Source: Melanocharis versteri (lineage: Eukaryota; Chordata; Aves; Passeriformes; Melanocharitidae). Taken from it: a DNA stretch of 64,000 nt. This document shows, in pieces, positions 34,266 through 47,238 of this stretch; position 1 is the first letter of the stretch, and the number at the start of each line of letters is the position of its first letter. The notes under the pieces were generated by a model that saw only the letters and a program-made list of their open reading frames with translations, searched no databases and had not been told where the DNA came from. Made by a program: the position numbers and the translations under genes. Where the stretch lies: NCBI GenBank assembly GCA_013397845.1, contig VZTG01010071.1, positions 558,001 through 622,000 of the forward strand, written 5' to 3'.

Positions 34266-37200
34266 TTGCTATCCTAGAATATTATTTCCCAAAATTTCTG
34301 TCAGTATGATTAACTAATTTATTGGCCAGTACCTGTCATCCAAGACGACTCTTTTGTTATTAGGAAGGAATCAGATTGATCTTCATGGAAACCAGGCTAG
34401 TGCAAACACCAGTTACCATGGGTAAAAGTGCACTGCTCTATGTGTTGCAGGAAATCCCACTGAATCTACTGAAGAGCACTTATATTCAGTGCACAGGTTT
34501 TAAAGTGACCCAGCATAAGAATGCCTTTGCTTCCAGTTGTTGTTATTGTTGTCTGTATGAGGGTAGGACTGGAAGACTCCAAACAATAGCATGGCTCCAT
34601 TGCACCAGGTCTTGGTGACCATTTGGAAGAGTGTTGTGATGGAAACAGCAGATAAAAGCAGTCATCTTTAGTCTGCAGCTGGAAGGTAGGATAGATGGTT
34701 TGCTTGAGATTGCATGGAGGAGAACCTACCCCTGTTTTCCTTAAGTACAGCGTTTCAGCCATTTCCCTCTTCCTGCTACAGCCCAGCCTAGGACTGGAAC
34801 AACACAAGCTGGGACCTGCTGGGGAGGAAGACTTGCCTGCTGGCTTCCAGCTGGTGAAATGAAGGGCCAGCAACCCGCTTGATTAAGGACAGGAGATGAG
34901 CAGGCTGCCTGGGGCAGTTTTGTGTTCTTAGGAGCCCTGAGGTCAGACAAGGAGAGGGTGCCGGTTTGCCCCAGCAGCTGAGCACCTGCCGGGGTGCGAC
35001 AGCTCAAGTTCCCCCCGGTCACAGTTAGGAGAAGCTGCATGCCTGGGACTGGCTTCCCTGCTTTCTCAGGGGCCATTAGCGCTGCCCTGACCAGCAAGGT
35101 GGCTTTCAGGGCAAATGGAGGTGCAGTCTGTTGTGTCAGGAGAGGGCTCATAAAGCTTTTTTTAAAACATTGTCACATCTTGGTTTTCCTTTGGCACTAA
35201 CAGAGGTTTTCCTGTCAGAACAGTCAATGCAGAGGTAGAAGCAAGAATTCAGCTAAGTAGCTAGAATAAATGATCTGGGGCCTGTGGCAATGCAGTGGTA
35301 TAAAGTGTTAAAAAATGGGCTGAAGACAACTATCTGAAGAAGTGTTGTCATTTACTGAGAAATTTACTTTGCCAGCTAGTTTAAGTCCAAATATTAAACT
35401 TGTTAAGATTTTAATTTTTTTTAAAGCAACTGTAGCATGAAGGAAGAAAAATAGAAGATGTTGAGACTTTGTTCTTTTTTTTTAAATGGAGCATTGTTAC
35501 TGAGCCAGGACATGAAAAGTGTCTAGAAAGAAAACTCAAACAAATTAATCTGTTCTAATCCAGTGGAATACAAAAGTAGGCATAAAACAATGGCTGAACA
35601 AAATGAACTCAGATTTATAATTCTTTTATTATAATGTAGCAGTAGTCAGTAACAAAGATAATTCATTTTGCTTTGTTCCCTTTGTGATGTTTGTTAGATT
35701 AGCAATGGCCTGTGAAAATGCTGTACCTCAGACAGCAGAGTACAGCTTTCTCTAGGATATGTTTAAATACTCTTATTTCTTGTGTGCTCCTAAAAAGGGA
35801 AAGTTAAGACATGCCATACTGTACTCCTAATTCTAACCTGCTATTTCAGAGGTTTTAATTTGCCAGACACAAGCGAAGAGTCATTCAAAGATTTAATATC
35901 TGCTGCCCCCACTGTTTCTGATAAACATGCACTCTTGCCTGCTACTCAGAGAACTGCAGTACTTAGGTGGCGTGTATATGTTGGTCTGGCTTGGTGCTTC
36001 AGGTTATTCCTCACTGTAGCTGAAGTTAACTGGTAAATCAGAGTGATTCTGTGCTTACAGCTATATAACCAGAAGCATAAGTTGGCCTGTAAATGGTTGT
36101 TAATAGAGAAGGAACGTGTTTATATCTTTTTGTTAGACCTGCTTCCTAGTGAAAAAAGTCATTATGCATTAGGACAGACTATCTTAATTGTTAATCTCTC
36201 CTTCCACATGGTGAAACCAATCTTTTTTGGACTCATGGAATGTTTGAACCAAATTTGACAGTGGCCTAGAGTTTATTAAGTGTCTGAAGTTCTTGAAAGC
36301 AGGTGGTCAGGGAAGGCAGCAAGAACGTTTCCAGACTGCAGGACCCAGAACTCAGAGCCTGTCAGACCTCTGAGTGCCCGTGGCAGAAGAGAGTCCTGAG
36401 ATACAGGTGCTCATGGGATCTGCTGCTCACAGAGCTATTTGTCTGTAAGGAAGACAAAAAGCACTTACCAGTCCTGATAAATTCTGCTTCTGCTCATGGT
36501 TCTAAATACTTCTACATTTTAAAAATATCTGCTGCTTTCAGTTAGAGAGGGAGAGAGAAGAACCCTTAGGACTTTGTACACACCAGTGCTACAGTTTTCT
36601 AAGTGTCTGCACCAACCTTACCAGCGTGCTATCCACAATGGGAAGTCCCCACTCCCAGCCTTCCCTCTGCTACTTTCCACCGCTCCCATCCTGGCTGTGC
36701 TAAGCTGTCTTCATGTGAGCTCTGGCCCTCAACACCTTTCCAACTTCTTTTTAGCTGGGCTCATTTTTCTGCAGATTAGCAAGTTGAACCAGCACACAGA
36801 GATAGGAGTCAGTGTCCTCACTACACACTTCTAATTTCACAGTCTGTCCCCAGTCCCCAGCATGGTAAGACAGTGAATGTCATAGCTCAGGCGCCTCGGC
36901 TGGCCTAGGAATGGGAAGCAGAAACAACCTATTTGGGATATTGTAATGTCTGGTTTTGCAGCTATGTCTCACAGTTAGTTTGAACAGAATCCAACTGAGC
37001 AGGAACTCTGAGGGTGTTTTCTTCTCTACCTCCTCTTTCTTTAACAACGATTGCTAGAACCTGCTGCACTGGTCGAAAGTACTCAGCTCTTCCAATGGCC
37101 TCAGAAATGGGACAGGGATTAACTGAAGCACTAACAGCTGAAATGGCTACTCCACCAGCAGAAACAATAAGAGACATAGAAAGTGACCTGGGTTTCTGTG

Positions 37201-40200
37201 TGCTCTGTGCCTCACAGCTTAAAAAGCATCTCAGTGCTGGTTGTAAGATGCTGAAATAAGTAAGAGTGCTCTCTGCTGTGACCTCACAGGGATTCTCAAA
37301 CAAAACCTGAACGTACACATTTTGCTGTTTGTGTGATGTCTGTGCGCATGATAGTTGTCTTGGCAAATCAGAGAACACTTTCTTTAAATCTGTTACTTTT
37401 GGATTCATTTTTTAACTAATTGCCTTTGTGCAGCAAATTGCAGTACCTTTCTCTTGTATTCAGGGAGCAATATACTGCTTGTGGCTAATTTTAACATCTC
37501 TTTTCCTGTGCACAGAAAGCTGAAAGATTCTGCTTTCTTGGCAGAAAACAGCAGCAAGTTCAAATCCTATTAAATTGAGTCAGTAGAGTGATTTCTATAG
37601 CAATGGGAGCAACATTCAGAGGTAACAATTGTACCAAGCTCACACCTAAGGCAAAGAAAAAGACTGGCTACCAAAAGATCCTGACTGAGACATTTTCAAA
37701 AGTGCCTTAATCTCCTGGGTGTCCAGCAAACATAGGGCATCAAGTGAGGTCTTGACATTTAGAGCTCATTATAGCTTTAGGATGGGATGGAAGGGAGTCT
37801 AGAGCTGCCATTCAGCCCTTCAGCTCTATGTGTAGGGATGCCGAGCCCATGGTCTGGGTGCCATATCTGCTGTCTGTACCCTCCTGTTGTGTTTTTTGAG
37901 GGTCTCACAGGTCTGTCAGTGTCACCCTATGAGGAACTCTCTCGGTCCCAGTGACCCAGCTACAGCAAGTGTCTTATTTTGCAGCACCAGCCTTACTACC
38001 CAGTTTCCCATCCATCCTATCATCTTTCCAAGAGGGTGCCCACCATATAGCTTACAGACAAAAAAGCTGCAGTGTCAAATGCAAGGACATTTTACATAAA
38101 CACTTGGCTTTACTAATGCAGATTTTTGAACGATGTACACTGACAGTGCCAAGACCAGCCACCACAGCTGAAACTCGTGTACTTTGTCTTTTATTACTTT
38201 CTGACAGTGGCTCTAAGCAAGATTGTTCTCACAGTATTCTCACAGTGCCTCAAAGCTTGTATTTACTTCATAGGGCATGAAAGCACATCACAAATTGATT
38301 TTGATGGAAATAAGGGGACAAAAAAGTACACGTTCTCATGTTATATCTCTTTGCTCTGGCACTGTGCTAATTCAGTCTCACTTTTCCCTGTTTCTGCTTT
38401 GTAATGTATTCCCTGTCCTCTTACTCTGTTTGCCTGGTTGGCCCACCTTTGCTAAACATCCATATTAATTCAATTAACAAGTAAACCATTAAATTAGGAA
38501 TCCTGCAGTTTAAATATGAAACTCTGATTCATACGGGAAGTGGGTTTTTTGAATTTGCTTTAATGAAAGCAGTCTCAGCAGCTCAGAGACACAAAAAAAC
38601 CCCCACACATGGAAAATATGTGTAAGCTATTATTGCTTCAACTTTGAGGAAAATGTTTATGTTGTGCCATGGTTAATACAAATTAAATTATTGTTGTTAA
38701 ATCCCCAAATGATTTTGTTTTGTTTTTATTTGAAAATGGGATAGGCCCATGCCTTTCTTTATTTGTAGGAACAAGCAGAGGACAGAAAATGATCTTACTG
38801 AAATGATTTATTGTTTTGGTTTACAACCATGAAAGGGAATGGCATTTTCAAGGCTCTATGTGTGCCCAGCTGTTGGCAGCTCACATTTCTATGGTCAGAG
38901 GATAAGATTATTCACAGAAAAAAAATATTGATTTATCTTCTATCACACTTTAAATGCTCATTAGAAGTTAGCTGCCAGCACTACCAGTCAGGCTTTGCTG
39001 TCTTGAGGGTGTGAAAGTGGCTGAGGTGCACATGCCACTTCTCTTTTCTAAAACCTGATCATCATAAGCATACTTGAGCACATTTCTGCCCTGTTTTCCC
39101 TAAAGTTTCTAACATTTATGCTGAATTTCTAAGTGAACAGGATACGAATCATACACAATTTAATTTAAGTACAGTCTACCTGTATTGCTTCCAAAACTTT
39201 TAGTCTTGCTTAAAAGAATAGCAGTTTCCAGATTTAAAACACTGACAGAGGTTGGAACATTACCATACCATTTTCCCCATTTGCTTTATGAATTCCAAAT
39301 TCAGTTATGCTTTCTGGAGACTGAGTACAGTCACATTTTATAAATACAAAGGCACAATTTATATGGGCTGACTGGTTTCTGATCAGAAAAGAAGGATACC
39401 ATTTCTAAGTGCAGTTTTCATTTTATTCTTTGCAGCTGCTAGCTTCTCCTATGGCTTTGGAAAGAAAACGTTACCAGCAGTATCAATATAAAAAACTGAG
39501 GAAATAGCACAATTGGGAACAGAGTAATCTGGTCTCCTTCCTACATCTACTGTCCATCTGCCATGGGCTAGAAGAAATTATTGGTGATAAGGAAAATTAT
39601 ACCAAGAGAAACTTAAGTGCGTTTCTCATTTATGGGGCATATTGAAGTCATGCTGAGTGTCCAGGTCACTTTTAGATAAATAAAGAATGAATAAAACATG
39701 CAATACTAAAGTAACAGTCAGAGCAAGCCTTGTTACTATCTTTACCTTTTGCCATAAACGTGTGTGAGTCAGGGCAGCCAGGTAAACTTTGTAGCATGAC
39801 CTGCAGGGTCTTTGGGGCCAGCATAGAATATTAATTCTGCAACCATGAAAGAATCTCTCTGTAGCTACTTCTTTGTCCTTCCTTTTGTAGCAGTTTGCTA
39901 AACAAAAGCTCAAAAATTGTGAGCTTTTCCTTGCTCTGTTAAATTTTTCAGTATTGTGTGTTTGTATGTGTTTAAAAGTTACTTGTTTTGCTGTTCATTA
40001 TTTCTGGCTCTCAATTTTCTCTACAAACAGAAATAATAAAATTTTCCTTATTAGTAAGGTCACTGAAATTTTTCCGTCACTGCAGTAACTTAGGATCTTG
40101 AAAAAATTTAGGCTTGTTTAAAATTTCAGTTTTGCAAGAAACAGACTTCTTAGACTTTGAGGTTTATTGTTGTCAGAAAAAAAAATCGAAAATCCAATTA

Positions 40201-40756
40201 GTGTTTTAGAAATATGTTTGATAGTAGTTGATTTAAAAAAAAAAAATCATTATGAAAATAAGCCATAGCTTTTAGGGCATGCAGGATTTTATGGTGTAAT
40301 ATTTGAGAAATTAATCTTCATTCCAACAAAGTTTAAAATCAGCAACTAAGGGTTGAGCATACAAACTAAGCAACACCATGGAAAATATGGAAAGTTTACA
40401 ATTTGCTTTGCATTATCTGCTGCACATGAGGAACTAGGAGATTGCAGATCACAAGGGGTAGTGAATTTGGTTGTTGCTTCTAAAAAGGACTTCTGATTCT
40501 CAAAAGAGATGTGCTTTTGTCGAAGAGAACCCTTGGCATCTGCACAATGTACTGGAATGTATCGCCTTACTTGCAAAGCTGGAACTGTGTGTTATGTTCA
40601 AGATTTTATTTCTTTTTTTTTTCCCTTTCTTTTCTGGAAGTTTCAACTTTACATGTTTATTCACAGATTAATTGAAAATAGCCTTGTATACCTTTTTATC
40701 CAGGTGTCATCTCCTTTAGCATTTATGGGGAACTTCAGTGCTTTTATTGGGTGTGA
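34266..40756. other. Noncoding DNA with one GC-rich block
   Basis: A GC-rich block at about 34780-35160 carries overlapping open frames on both strands (136 codons minus at 34741-35151, 68 plus), best explained by composition. A 148-codon minus-strand frame at 36962-37408 is unrecognised. The rest is AT-rich with A/T runs (for example near 40220). No repeat family found. Confidence 0.5.
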
Positions 40757-40763
40757 TTTTCTC

Positions 40764-40825
<62 letters not shown>

Positions 40826-40898
40826 TTTCTTTTTCTTTTTCTTTTTCTTTTTCTTTTTCTTTTCCTTTTCCTTTTTTTTTTTTTTTTGTTCTTTTTCT
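40757..40898. repeat. Polypyrimidine tract, (CTTTTT)n-like
   Basis: 131 bases without a purine (40757-40887), mainly TTTTTC units with T-runs at both ends, then one G and more pyrimidines. It is a long homopurine-homopyrimidine mirror-type repeat with triplex (H-DNA) potential. The apparent lysine-rich or phenylalanine-rich open frames across it are artefacts. Confidence 0.97.
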
Positions 40899-40942
40899 GG
40901 ACTTGGGTAGTCATTTCTTAAATGAGAAGAAAGTTGTTCTGA

Positions 40943-41044
40943 TTCCTTTCCTTTCCTTTCCTTTCCTTTCCTTTCCTTTCCTTTCCTTTCCTTTCCTTTC
41001 CTTTCCTTTCCTTTCCTTTCCTTTCCTTTCCTTTCCTTCTCTCT
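40943..41044. repeat. (CCTTT)n microsatellite
   Basis: About nineteen pentamer units form roughly 100 bases of uninterrupted pyrimidine, 45-55 bp from the preceding tract. The pure array suggests recent expansion and likely length polymorphism. Shared TTTTC/TTTCC words suggest both tracts arose from the same pyrimidine-rich seed. Confidence 0.97.
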
Positions 41045-44000
41045 GTCTATACTTCTCCATGGAGTTTGACTAGCAGAACCAAGATTTCTGTCTCTATAAT
41101 CATACATTGTCAACAACGACAAGAGGTGTAATTAGGTTCATAACCAGATTATATCATAGAATCACAATCTCTCAAATGTTTAATTCTATTGGCTGAGTGT
41201 CCGGACAGCTGCCCGTAATTGCCAAGTACATAAATGTTTGCAGGTCTGTTACTGGTTGCCATAAACTTAAGTAAGACTGATTTGTAAAAAAGTTATGTTC
41301 TCCTGGCCTGGATTTTAAGTAGACATCTTTCTATGGTAAAGATTCAGTCCCTCTGAAACCATCATATATGCAAGTATTAGCCTCAGACTTCAATAAGGAA
41401 GGATTTTTAATTTTTAGACTTGTTTGGGGTAAGTTCTCTGTCTGCAAAGTTAAAAGTTCTGTCGCTTAAAAGGCAAGAGAGCATGAAGGAACACAGCTTG
41501 CTGGATTCATCTGAACAAGGCTGAGTGGACTGGAGAAAGCCTAATGAATTAAACAGACTTTTGAAAAATTGCTGGTATTTTAAATAGCAACTTCGGGCCA
41601 GGTCATTTGCTCCAGAGACTTTAAGTGGTGTGGTAGGCCACTGTTGGAGGCTGTAGTTGTTAAGAATAAGGGTGAAATCCTGGTGCCATGGAAATGAACA
41701 ACAAAAGTCCCACAGATCTCAGAAAGGGGCCATGATTTAACCCAGCATCCAGCATTTCTCCCTTGCCAAAGAAGACACGAAAATGCAAAGCAATTGCAGG
41801 AGAGAGCAAAGGAGAGGAGAGAATTTTCCATGCAAACAGGCATTAATCAGACGGGCCATTTTATAAAGAAAGACATAATAATAAGGGCTTACAGTTAAGG
41901 GAATTTTTATGTCCCAGGGTTTTTCCAGTTTTGCCAGATGCTAAGTCAAAAACAAGGCAGGAGGAAGAAGAAGGCCATAGAAAGAAATATTTTGGCTACT
42001 TGTACACTGAAGAGAATCAAGTTCCTGTGCTAGTTTTTAAGTATTATATGTCCAGAGGGGAATAGCGGAAAGAAGCACAGAATTGTAATGAAAGTATAAG
42101 TAAACCCAGACCAACAGGAAGCTCAGTGTGATTCTGACAAGCTTTAATTTGCCAAAACCTTGCTTGTGCTGCAGTAGTTTCCCTGTATCTCCACAGTGCA
42201 GATGTCTTTAGGAGTAGGAGGCATGCTCCTCCCATTCCAGTTTCCTAGAAATGGATGAAAGCTTAAAGATTTCCACATGCAGAGGGTTATTTATTTATTT
42301 CTTTATTTTCCTCCCACCAGCAGACCTATTTCTCAATCAGAAATTTTCATTTCTCTCTTTGCCAGAGTCTTTTACAGTTCCTTGCCACTGGGGGCAATCC
42401 AACACAGGTATTGCCGTGGCCAGCGCTCCCTGTGGTTTGCAACCACAGTCCTGGGGAGCTCGTGACAGTTCAACCAGCTAACTTGAAGAAATGAACACAG
42501 TAAGGCCACATGAAAACAACATCTACTGTGTTTCACTAGAAAATGAGAAGATATTTATCTCTGAGTAAGAAGGAAAGATGATAGCAACTTTTAAGATTTA
42601 AATTGGTCCAAGTATATGATGCTAAAGATCCTAAATGGTTTCAAATTGCAGAAGATTATCTTGTAATTTGTATATATTGCTTCTGTAGGCTGCTGAGGAA
42701 GCTAATTGCTATACATCCTGTGGTTAAGTTATCATCTTTCTCAATGACTGAAGATCATAATTTTATCTTTAGGTGAGTTTATTGCTACCCGTCTGTTACA
42801 TTCGTTTGTGTGCTGGAGCAGTGCTGACAAGCCTCCTGTTGTTCCTGGTACAATTTGTGTCAACCAACCAGGTTAGTGAAAGATTCACCTCTATGAAACT
42901 ACTGTATAGGAAACGAGCCCAGTCCTCAGAGAGAGCAGGTTTTCTTTCATTTTTCCTTTTTTTTTTCCCCTAGCATGGCCAGTGAGTAGAGGCTGAGGTT
43001 GAAACAGGCTCTTGGGCTGGGTTCACGTGCATTCTAACCGAACCGACTGCACATTCACAAACAACAAAGTGTGTGATATCAAAGCAGGTGCTTATTAATT
43101 GCACAGCTGTAAGTGGAGATGAGATATCCCTGTGCTGTTGGGAGAAGCTGGTGGTTTTGTTGAGCAGCTTTCACCCTGATGCACAGTGACTCCATGATAA
43201 GAGCAGCCTACACAGGATGAGTGCTGAGAAGATGGGATTGCTGTTTGCCCCCATTTGCCCTCACCTCAGCCACGGGAGTGCTGGCACCTGGAGGAGCAGT
43301 CACACACAACCAGCTTTGTTCAGTCTTACGTTTTATTCTGTAACTGGTGTACTAAATACAGATCAGAGAGACTGCCAAGGAAACTTTTATTCCCTTAAGC
43401 AGAAAGGTAAATGAAACAATGGAAGGATTTATTAATTCCCAAATGAATTTGTTCTTGTGATATACAGTTAGCGTGAAAGACTGTGCCAGTTCTGCATATG
43501 GAGCACCCTGTTAAATGGTTGGGGTCTGATGGTAGAGGCAATAGGCTCTTTTGCTACCTTGTCTATTTTTCCTTTTGAAATGTTCTTGTAGTCTTCTTTT
43601 TCTAGCACAAATTTGGATCTCTTGCATATAAGACTCTTTTCTTAGCTTGCTAAAGGGAAAAGCACGTTAAGAATGACAAAGGGAAGATGCACACAACTAC
43701 AAAGAAAGGGCAGGAACATATGAATGCCAACTGTTAAAAAGACACATTGGTTGCAAAAAAACCCGCCAAAACCTAAGCAACAGACCACAATCAAACCCCA
43801 ACACAAAAAAGAGAATAAAGCAGATATGTATGGTGGGTTTTTTGTATTTCTGACTGACCCAAATGAGACAACAAGGCAATTCTGCAGGGCGTGCTCTGTA
43901 AGGAGTGAAATCTGAGGAAAAAATGCTAGAATAAAAAGAAAAACATATCTTAGCACTCTTGGGTGCAGAATCAGTTTACAGGGGAAGTGAAACCAAACCC

Positions 44001-46386
44001 CTGCATCTGAGTACAGCCTCCAAAAATGTTAAGGAGTATTTAGTTTGGGTTTAGGCCTAACTTCAGATTGGATGAAACTCCAGGTTTTCTCCCAAAGTTT
44101 GCCATTATTCATGATAATTAAAGGTAAATGTCAGGGCTTGTTGTCTGTATTCATCAAGAGATGAACTGAAGGAAACTCTTCTTGATGCTCTCCTTAAAGT
44201 CAATGATGAGATCTGATGTCAACACACTCAAGCAAATGTTGCATTTAGAGACTAGGGCAGGAACATGGCTGGGCATAGAGCTGTGGGAATTAGGCTGGAT
44301 GAGAGGCAGTTTCCAGTGAAGGTGGCCAGATGTTTGGGCTGCTGGTTGATGAGGTGTAGGCTGGGGATGGATGTGGGAGAAGAAGAGGAGAGGTGACTAA
44401 GAGGTGTTAATTCTTGGCACAGATAGTGGCTCGGCATGGCACCACTGTTGGACAACTTGTTGATGGGAATCATGACACATGTTGGGAGAAGAGATCTCAG
44501 ATAAAACAGCTACCCATGTTTCTGAACCTCTGAATAGGTTTGGGGATTTTATGGATGTTGATGGTGACTTGGCTGTACAACAATTCTTGCTTTTGAAACG
44601 TCGAAATGTTAAGACTGTGTCACTTTCTGCTAATACACTCCATTTTAAGTAACCTTTACAAATAAATAGGTGTGCTAATAGCTAATACATGTGTGAATGG
44701 CAACTTCCCACACTGGCCAGCCATCCAGGCAGGGAGAGGAAAGCATGGGAGAGACTATCCGTCCTCACAGATGGCATTCATTTAATGTACACAGGTGACC
44801 CTGACAGATGTACACTAGTTTGGCTAGAGCTTTGGAAGCTGCCTCTGAAATCCCAAGTGTCAAGGTTAATCCTGTGAAATGCGAGGTATCTGCAAAACCA
44901 GAAATGAGCTATTTCTCAACTAAGTTCTAGCAATGTTCTCATCCTGGGCTGGATGGAATGGCTGCAGACAGATTTCTAACCAGTTGAAAAGGCTGGACAA
45001 GCTCCTGCATGCCAGCTCTGCTTGCCCTAGGAAGCTGTACAGCATTTTCCTACATGCACAGCATGGTAGCTGCTCCAAGGAGTAGCTGGAGCAGCTCCTG
45101 TGTTGATTAAACCAAAGGGTCCAAGGGCTTGCAAAGTCTTAAGGGAAACCTTGCTGTACAACGCATTGGGATGGCAAAAACTTGGAGCCTTTCAGCTTTG
45201 GAATGAAAATGCTTCTGATGTGGCTGTCTTGCTCACTGGCTGTAGCAAGGAGCGGGTTATTAGGTGCCCTCCTGCCTTTGCTCCACCATTTGGATTGCGA
45301 CATGCCTGGGTGGTGGTTGGAGGGGAAGGAAGCTGAGCGCCCTGTCTCTGACTTTGCACCACATGTTTCAGAGCGCGGTCGTTCACTCTCACATTTTACA
45401 AAATCAATTTCCATTCTGTCATGGTATTTCACACATTTGCGTTCTGAATAAGTTAGAGAATATTCTACAACTTACAAAAATAACTTTAGTTTTAATTTTT
45501 CCTGTTACATGAAGAAACCTATCCATACTTTGTTACAGATGGAAAAACTACATATGGAGAAGTCAGATCTATTAATTAGTTTATAGGCACAAAGTCCCCT
45601 AAAGAGTGCCATGAATCCATGTGTTATTCTTAAGAGCTGTCTGAAGTACTTGCACTGAATAATTTATTTCAATTTAGCCCTGTTTCTACTGTTAATTATC
45701 CAAGATCAGATTTTGCTTTTTTGAATTTTATTGTTTTGGGTTTTTTTCTTAACTATTTTTCCCATTTACCTAAATTCACTGAAACGCTCTCTGAATATAT
45801 TTCAGCCTACTGAAGTATTCAAGCCATCAACACTCATTGAGTGTGTCCTGTTTTTTCTAATGCATGATAGGATGATTATTTACTTCTGTTTTTTTTTAAT
45901 CATTCAGTCAATATTTAAATCCTAGGAGAATGAAGAAAGGGGGAAGAAAGTAGAAGACTAGGAAAATCACCACATGAGAACTCCAAACTGTATTACTGTC
46001 TATTTCATCTCTGAGGACTGTTTCAGGATCCTAGCTAAGAATGTTGCTCTGTTGCTCTAGGAAAAGAGGGCCAAACAGCATCTTTCCAGTGCTTTGGTGT
46101 TGGAGAGAGTTAGATTCAGGCAGGAGCGTGTAGCGGGATCAGGGAGCACTTACTTCCATGCTCAGCCTTAATGACTTTTCTCTGAATTCAGCAACTTTAG
46201 ACTCCACTGTGAGATCCTTTCAGCATGAGCAACAAGAAGGGCCAGGGCAATAGGTTGGGAAAGAGTTGGGCAAACAAGGGTGAGGTAGAAGTGTGGCAGT
46301 AGTTTGAGGGCTGTGGGTTTCATTTGTGGATTATTTTACATGTGAGGTTTTAGTTGGCCTGTTTATAAAATAAAACCAGCAAAATG
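41045..46386. other. Noncoding DNA, no gene seen
   Basis: Mostly AT-rich with short T-runs (about 42957-42967). Open frames reach 104 codons and overlap across strands (for example four frames at 45100-45512). No recognised domain, RNA gene or repeat family. Confidence 0.6.
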
Positions 46387-46412
46387 TATTTAAACCTTCT
46401 ATTTAAACCTTC
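46387..46412. repeat. Perfect 13-bp tandem duplication
   Basis: TATTTAAACCTTC occurs twice with no spacer and no mismatch, suggesting a fairly recent slippage event. Confidence 0.9.
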
Positions 46413-46929
46413 ATTAAAGAACGTAACAGGGTAATGTAATCTGTACCCTCATTGAATTGCTGTTAATTTTGCCTGCTAAATTAGAATTATTCACACACTC
46501 TGTGCAAGAATGCTTTTTCAGCATTTTTGGTGCATCTGCTATTGTGCAGTGTAGCTGTAGTAATAGTAATGGAAAAGCAATCCTGAAAAATTAAATTAAA
46601 CTCTACTGAAATCTTTACCACTGTATCTTTTATTCTTCTAACATTGTCCTGTGAAATACCAGCAGCCCTTTGTTAGGTAATGTACATGTTGGTGGGCACT
46701 CACCATCCCAGAGCACAGGGCCAGATCTGGTGAGGGTCTGCAGACACCTGGGGATAGGATACATTTGCTGTTGTTCTCAAGGGCAAAATGAAGTGACTGA
46801 TGGGATTGGCAAAAGCACTGGTTTCAGCTTTAGCAATCAGAATACCTTCTAAAACCTGTTCCTGATCCTAGATAGACAAGTAAAGCAAAGAGGACTGGAG
46901 AAAAACGTCTGTAACTGTGTTTTTCCCAG

Positions 46930-47022
46930 AGGACCTCAAAGGAGAAAGTAACTTTCCCAGAATTAGCCAGGGAATCTGAAGTAGCATTGGACTTTGGACC
47001 CAGATCTTGCAGTAGGTTGCCT
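46930..47022 (-). mobile_element. Possible MIR/L2-type remnant
   Basis: The plus strand shows GAGAAAGTAACTTTCCCAGA, a CCAGGGAATCTGAAGTAG block, and GGACTTTGGACCCAGATCTT. These match in order the reverse complement of the shared MIR/L2 3' region (AAGTAACTTGCCCA, CAGAGCTGGGATT, GAACCCAGATCT). It is old and incomplete; family assignment between MIR and L2 is open. Confidence 0.5.
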
Positions 47023-47191
47023 TAAACACAAAACATAGAAATGGTTTTGGACATTGAATAGGGAAAGGGGTCAAAAATTCAAAGTAGTTCACAACTGTGT
47101 CGGAGAAAATATTTGCAGACACATCCTCTTACTTATTCCTCTTTGTCAGTTAGTAGTAAGTGTTGCATTTGGGACTCTGTAGAAGCAGAGA

Positions 47192-47238
47192 GATTTATTT
47201 GGCTGTATATGATTTATTTGGCTGTATATGATTTATTT
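47192..47238. repeat. 19-bp tandem duplication, 2.5 copies
   Basis: GATTTATTTGGCTGTATAT is repeated perfectly at 47192-47210 and 47211-47229, followed by the first nine bases of a third copy. A young minisatellite seed. Confidence 0.95.

Noticed and set aside
34741..35151. 136-codon minus-strand frame
   Set aside because: It sits in a local GC-rich block where frames on both strands are open; the sequence is Pro/Ala/Leu-rich without any family resemblance.
40661..41122. Lys/Glu/Arg-Gly-Lys repeat protein on the minus strand and Phe/Ser-rich protein on the plus strand
   Set aside because: These are translations of (CTTTTT)n and (CCTTT)n simple repeats, open on both strands purely from composition.
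41150..41175. TCATAGAATCACAATC as a CR1 3' end
   Set aside because: Only the first ten bases resemble the CR1 terminus; the diagnostic GGACCTTAAAGATCAT block is absent downstream.
45533..45580. TTACAGATGGAAAAACTACA as a MIR/L2 remnant
   Set aside because: Only one short block matches and the following expected blocks are missing.
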